Positions 7,780 through 10,128 of a stretch of 10,128 bases of DNA are shown piece by piece. The stretch comes from Bremia lactucae (lineage: Eukaryota > Oomycota > Peronosporomycetes > Peronosporales > Peronosporaceae). The notes beneath the pieces were generated by a model. That model ran no database searches. It was not told where the DNA came from and was given only the letters and a program-made list of their open reading frames with translations. Positions within the stretch are counted from its first letter, which is position 1. Every line of letters starts with the position of its first letter. The translations under genes were made by a program, and so were the position numbers. The stretch lies in assembly GCF_004359215.1 (NCBI RefSeq), contig NC_090610.1, positions 7,172,479-7,182,606 of the forward strand, read 5' to 3'.

Positions 7780-8211
7780 TGCATCCAATGCCTGTGTCGA
7801 ATGAAGTGCCTCTAGTGTTAATGGAGTTCGTCCGATGGCGTTCGTAGGACGAGGTGTGTACGATAACGGTTTTTTGTAAGACGACGTTTGTACGATGGCT
7901 TATGGCCGATCTCACGTGTTCAACGGCGAGTTTGTTTCATTTGCTGTACGATAACGTTTTTTTTGTACGAAGATGTTTGTGCGATGGCTAATGGCCGATC
8001 TAGTGTGTTCGTTGGCGTGTGTTGTTTAATTTGTCCCATGCCGTGCGTCCTATGCCGTGTGTCCAATGGCATTTGTCCAAAGGCGTTTGTCCTATAAAGA
8101 GTATACAACGAGGTGTGTACGAGACGGTTTGTATGATGGCGTTTGTACGATGTCTTTAGACCAATGGCATGGGGTCAATAGCATGTATTTAATGGCGTGA
8201 GTTCCAGGGTG
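7780..8211 (+). repeat. Unit 22, long monomer L (432 bp)
   Basis: Duplicated copies start at 7858 and 7946, 88 bp apart. The second copy (gtacgaagatg, ctagtgtgttcgttgg) and everything after it, through gtatgatggcg, is essentially the same as unit 27, which lacks the first copy. Type B end (gagttccaggg), leading into an S1 unit. Confidence 0.95.
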
Positions 8212-8570
8212 TGCATCCAATGCCTGTGTCCAATGAAGTGCCTCTAGTGTTAATGAAGTTATTCCGATGGCGTTCGTAGGACAAGGTGTGTACGATAACG
8301 GTTTTTTTGTACGACAACGTTTGTACGATGGGTTATGGCCGATCGTCTGTATTCGATGGCGTGTGTTTGTTCAATTTGTCCAATGCCGTGCCTTTAATGG
8401 CGTGTGTTAAATGGCGTTTGTTCGACGGCGTTTGGCCGATAACGATTGTCCAACGAGGTGTGTACGATAACGGTTTGCACGATGTCGTTTGTACGATGGG
8501 TTTTGACCAACGGCATGGGCTCGATGGCATGTATCTTATGGCGTGAGTGCCACAACTCGGGTGAACAGAA

Positions 8571-8599
8571 CAGCCGCCTGATTCATTGTCAGGCGGCTG
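8571..8599. other. Perfect 10-bp inverted repeat (hairpin) in the insert
   Basis: CAGCCGCCTG at 8571-8580 and its exact reverse complement CAGGCGGCTG at 8590-8599 flank a 9-base loop. The stem has eight G-C pairs. A T8 tract follows at 8610-8617, ten bases past the stem. This resembles a bacterial intrinsic terminator, but the gap between stem and T-tract is too long for a standard one, so no function is assigned. Confidence 0.85.
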
Positions 8600-8672
8600 A
8601 CTATGAGTCTTTTTTTTGAGTGAGGGGGATCAGTCGAAAAAACGTGCTGGTAGCATCCGCTATAGCATGCTC

Positions 8673-8692
8673 GGCTCCAACGATGAGGACGG
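8673..8692. other. Second, weaker hairpin in the insert
   Basis: gatgagg and cctcgtc can form a 7-bp stem with one G-U wobble around a 6-base loop (acggtt). It has no T-tract. A chance occurrence is possible. Confidence 0.45.
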
Positions 8693-8743
8693 TTCCTCGT
8701 CACCAGCACCGCCTCCCGTGCCGTCCTCAGTAGCTTGTCTGCG

Positions 8744-9087
8744 TGCATCCAGTGCCTGTGTCCAATGACGTGCCTCTAGTGTTCAATGGAGTTCGTCCGA
8801 TGGCGTTCGTAGGAAGAGGTGTGTACGATAACGTTTTTTTTGTACGACGACGTTTGTACGATGGCTTATGGCCCATCGCATGTATTCGATGGCGTGTGTT
8901 TGTTTAATTTGTCGAATGCCGTGCTTCCAATGGCATGTCCAATGGCGTTTGTCCAAGGGCGTTTGTCCTATAAAGTGTATACAACGCGGTGTGTACGAGA
9001 CGGTTTGTACGATGGCGTTTGTACGATGTCTTTAGACCAATGGCATGGGGTCGATAGCATGTATTTAATTGCGTGAGTTCCATGATG
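8744..9087 (+). repeat. Unit 24, short type S2 (344 bp)
   Basis: The S2 mark gtgttcaatgg is at 8779. It is the first complete unit after the insert and begins with a clean anchor (catccagtgcc variant). It carries ccatcgcatgtattcg. Type B end with tcgatagcatgtatttaattg. Confidence 0.94.
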
Positions 9088-9430
9088 TGCATCCAGTGCC
9101 GGTGTCCAATGACGTGCCTCTAGTGTTATTGGAGTTCGTCCGATGGCGTTCGTAGGACGAGGGTAATACGATAACGGTTTTTTTGTACGACGACGTTTGT
9201 ACGATGGCTTATGGCCCATCGCATGTATTCGATGGCGTGTGTTTGTGTAATTTGTCGAATGCCGTGCTTCCAATGGCATGTCCAATGGCGTTTGTCCAAC
9301 GGCGTTTGTCCAACAAAGATTATACAACGAGGTGTGTACGAAACGGTTTGAACGATGGCGTTTGTACGATGTCTTTAGACCAATGGCATGGAGTCAATAG
9401 CATGTATCTAATGGCGTGAGTTCCATGATG
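9088..9430 (+). repeat. Unit 25, short type S3 (343 bp)
   Basis: S3 marks are gtgttattgg at 9123-9132 and gggtaatac at 9161-9169. Unlike unit 8 it retains the full set of 14-bp words. gtgtgtttgtgtaatttg is shared with unit 13. Type B end. Confidence 0.94.
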
Positions 9431-9772
9431 TGCATCCAATGCCTGCGTCCAATGACGTGCCTCTAGTGTTAATGGAGTTCATCCGATGGCGTTCGTAAGA
9501 CGAGGTGTGTACGATAACGGTCTTTTTGTAAGACGACGTTTGTACGATGGCTTATGGCCCATCGCATGTATTCGATGGCGTGTGTTTGTTTAATTTGTCC
9601 CATGCCGTGCGTCCAATGGCGTGTGTCCAATGGCGTTTGTCCAATGGCGTTTGTCCTAAAAGTGTATACAACGAGGTGTGTACGAGACGGTTTGTACGAT
9701 GGCGTTTGTACGATGTCTTTAGACCAACGCCATTAATTTGATGGCATGTATTTGTGCGTGTGCTTCATGGCG
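9431..9772 (+). repeat. Unit 26, short (342 bp)
   Basis: It occupies a fifth slot after L-S1-S2-S3. ggagttcatccgatgg is shared with unit 13. The T-tract is broken by a C (ggtcttttt), followed by gtaagacgacg. The tail reads caacgccattaatttgatgg, a private variant, with type A end. Confidence 0.94.
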
Positions 9773-10116
9773 TGCATCCAATGCCTGTGTCGAATGAAGT
9801 GCCTCTAGTGTTAATGGAGTTCGTCCGATGGCGTTCGTAGGACGAGGTGTGTACGATAACGTTTTTTTTGTACGAAGATGTTTGTGCGATGGCTAATGGC
9901 CGATCTAGTGTGTTCGTTGGCGTGTGTTGTTTAATTTGTCCCATGCCGTGCGTCCTATGCCGTGTGTCCAATGGCATTTGTCCAAAGGCGTTTGTCCTAT
10001 AAAGAGTATACAACGAGGTGTGTACGAGACGGTTTGTATGATGGCGTTTGTACGATGTCTTTAGACCAATGGCATGGGGTGGGTGCCATGTATTTAATGG
10101 CGTGAGTTCCAGGATG
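9773..10116 (+). repeat. Unit 27, L-type monomer that lost one 88-bp copy (344 bp)
   Basis: The core (gtacgaagatg, ctagtgtgttcgttgg, gtcctatgccg, ggcatttgtcc, gtatgatggcg) follows unit 22 almost base for base. The first duplicated copy is absent, and the lengths differ by exactly 88 bp (432 against 344). It ends with gggtgggtgcc at 10079 and gagttccagg, the L to S1 junction seen in units 5 and 9. Confidence 0.93.
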
Positions 10117-10128
10117 TGCATCCAATGC
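10117..10128 (+). repeat. Unit 28, first 12 bases only
   Basis: Only the anchor is present before the window ends. Because the preceding junction matches units 5-6 and 9-10, this unit is inferred to be S1. Confidence 0.85.

Larger units (their letters stand above)
8553..8740. other. Non-satellite insert of about 188 bp, origin unknown
   Basis: Satellite similarity stops after gcgtgagtgcca (about 8552) and resumes at gcgtgcatcc (8741). The intervening DNA lacks the 14-bp word and the GT skew and is richer in C. It holds a perfect 10-bp stem at 8571-8599, a T8 tract at 8610-8617, a second hairpin at 8673-8692, and a 3' part open in more than one frame. A + strand frame from 8607 would read a Ser, Pro and acidic-rich peptide, but it has no start of its own and runs into satellite. 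No terminal inverted repeats are visible. A gcgtg pentamer lies at 8541-8545 and 8741-8745, but it is also normal satellite sequence, so a target-site duplication is unproven. A short non-autonomous element, a captured host fragment or filler DNA from break repair are all possible. Confidence 0.8.
8212..8743 (+). repeat. Unit 23, short type S1 carrying a foreign insert (532 bp)
   Basis: agttattcc at 8257-8265, aggacaagg, gatcgtctgtattcg and gtttgcacgatgtcg identify S1. Removing about 188 bp of unrelated sequence leaves about 344 bp, a normal S monomer. The unit also has more private substitutions than other S1 copies (ttggccgataacg, gatgggttttgacc). Confidence 0.93.
7780..9430 (+). repeat. 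Higher-order repeat, complete tetramer L-S1-S2-S3 (copy 2, with insert)
   Basis: Units 22-25 are 1651 bp, or about 1463 bp without the insert. The difference of about 17 bp from copy 1 is mostly the single 14-bp word missing from unit 8. Confidence 0.85.
1..10128 (+). repeat. Tandem satellite array, monomers of about 342 and 432 bp, head to tail
   Basis: The anchor tgcatccaatgcctgtgt, or a 1-4 base variant, recurs 28 times in one orientation, at 33, 374, 714, 1054, 1391, 1824, 2167, 2509, 2837, 3265, 3612, 3969, 4414, 4743, 5088, 5527, 5870, 6226, 6657, 6999, 7437, 7780, 8212, 8744, 9088, 9431, 9773 and 10117. Between anchors the same ordered landmarks recur: gttcgtaggacgagg, gtacgataacgg plus a T-tract, gtacgacgacg, ggcttatggccgatc, atgccgtgc, a tataaag segment, acgagacgg, and gatgtctttagacc. 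The + strand is visibly rich in G and T. No reading frame is conserved: monomer lengths vary by numbers not divisible by three and stops recur in every unit. The array runs off both ends of the window. I do not recognise the family. Confidence 0.97.

Noticed and set aside
8571..8617. Bacterial rho-independent terminator
   Set aside because: The T-tract begins ten bases after the stem instead of directly at its base, and there is no gene upstream.
8655..8695. tRNA-derived SINE with A box (tagcatgctcgg) and B box (ggttcctcgtc)
   Set aside because: The A box match is partial, the B box matches only its first bases, the spacing of about 16 bases is too short, and no tRNA fold or A-rich tail is seen.
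8553..8740. Helitron-like terminus based on the hairpin
   Set aside because: No CTRR end 10-12 bases beyond the stem on either strand, and no matching TC start at the other boundary.
8536..8748. Minus-strand open frame of 70 codons through the insert
   Set aside because: The insert is GC-rich, so stops are scarce in several frames at once, including a + strand frame from 8607. The frame starts and ends in satellite, and I recognise no protein family.
33..10116. CRISPR array
   Set aside because: The repeated units are contiguous and similar throughout their length. There are no unique spacers between short identical repeats and no cas genes.
33..10116. Ribosomal DNA intergenic or tRNA gene cluster
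   Set aside because: No rRNA sequence, no cloverleaf potential, and the unit is built of a simple 14-bp word.
140..10121. Many open reading frames of 60-119 codons on both strands, with recurring Cys- and Met-rich peptides
   Set aside because: They recur with the satellite period, occur on both strands over the same bases, end at stops fixed in the repeat, and shift frame with the 14-bp indels. No conserved frame, domain or ribosome-binding context is visible.

Overview
This window is a satellite DNA array, not a gene region. Apart from a 146-base assembly gap (5128-5273) and one foreign insert of about 188 bp (about 8553-8740), the whole window is head-to-tail copies of one repeat, all in the same orientation. 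I find no protein-coding gene, tRNA, rRNA, CRISPR array or recognisable mobile-element gene. The open frames, up to about 119 codons on both strands, recur with the repeat period and are by-products of it. The organism cannot be named. A long single-orientation satellite with higher-order structure and a scaffold gap points to a eukaryotic chromosome. CpG is abundant (ACG, TCG and GCG in every unit), which suggests a genome without heavy CpG methylation decay.

The structure has three nested levels. (1) A degenerate 14-bp word, roughly gtttgtacgatggc or gtttgtccaaaggc, can be followed through most of each monomer. (2) About 24 such words plus a T-tract segment make a short monomer (S) of 337-347 bp. 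A long monomer (L) of 428-445 bp arises from an internal direct duplication of about 88 bp. Using the first base of the anchor tgcatcca as unit start, there are 27 complete units: 20 short ones (one carrying the insert, one looking like a collapsed L) and 7 long ones (one interrupted by the gap). (3) Diagnostic variants recur in fixed order. L is followed by S1 (agttattcc), then S2 (gttcaatgg), then S3 (gttattgg plus gggtaatac). The full L-S1-S2-S3 tetramer of about 1.45 kb is seen twice (1391-2836 and 7780-9430). Truncated or mixed versions lie between.

Layout: 1-32, tail of a unit; 33-1390, four short units; 1391-2836, tetramer; 2837-3968, L-S1-S2 trimer; 3969-5087, L, mixed S, S3; 5088-6225, L-S1-S2 trimer containing the gap; 6226-6998 and 6999-7779, two L-S dimers; 7780-9430, second tetramer with the insert in its S1 unit; 9431-9772, short unit; 9773-10116, an L-type unit that has lost exactly 88 bp; 10117-10128, start of what is predicted to be another S1 unit.

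There are no genes to act together. The window records satellite evolution: 14-bp slippage, an 88-bp internal duplication and its reversal, higher-order amplification, and one late insertion by unrelated DNA.
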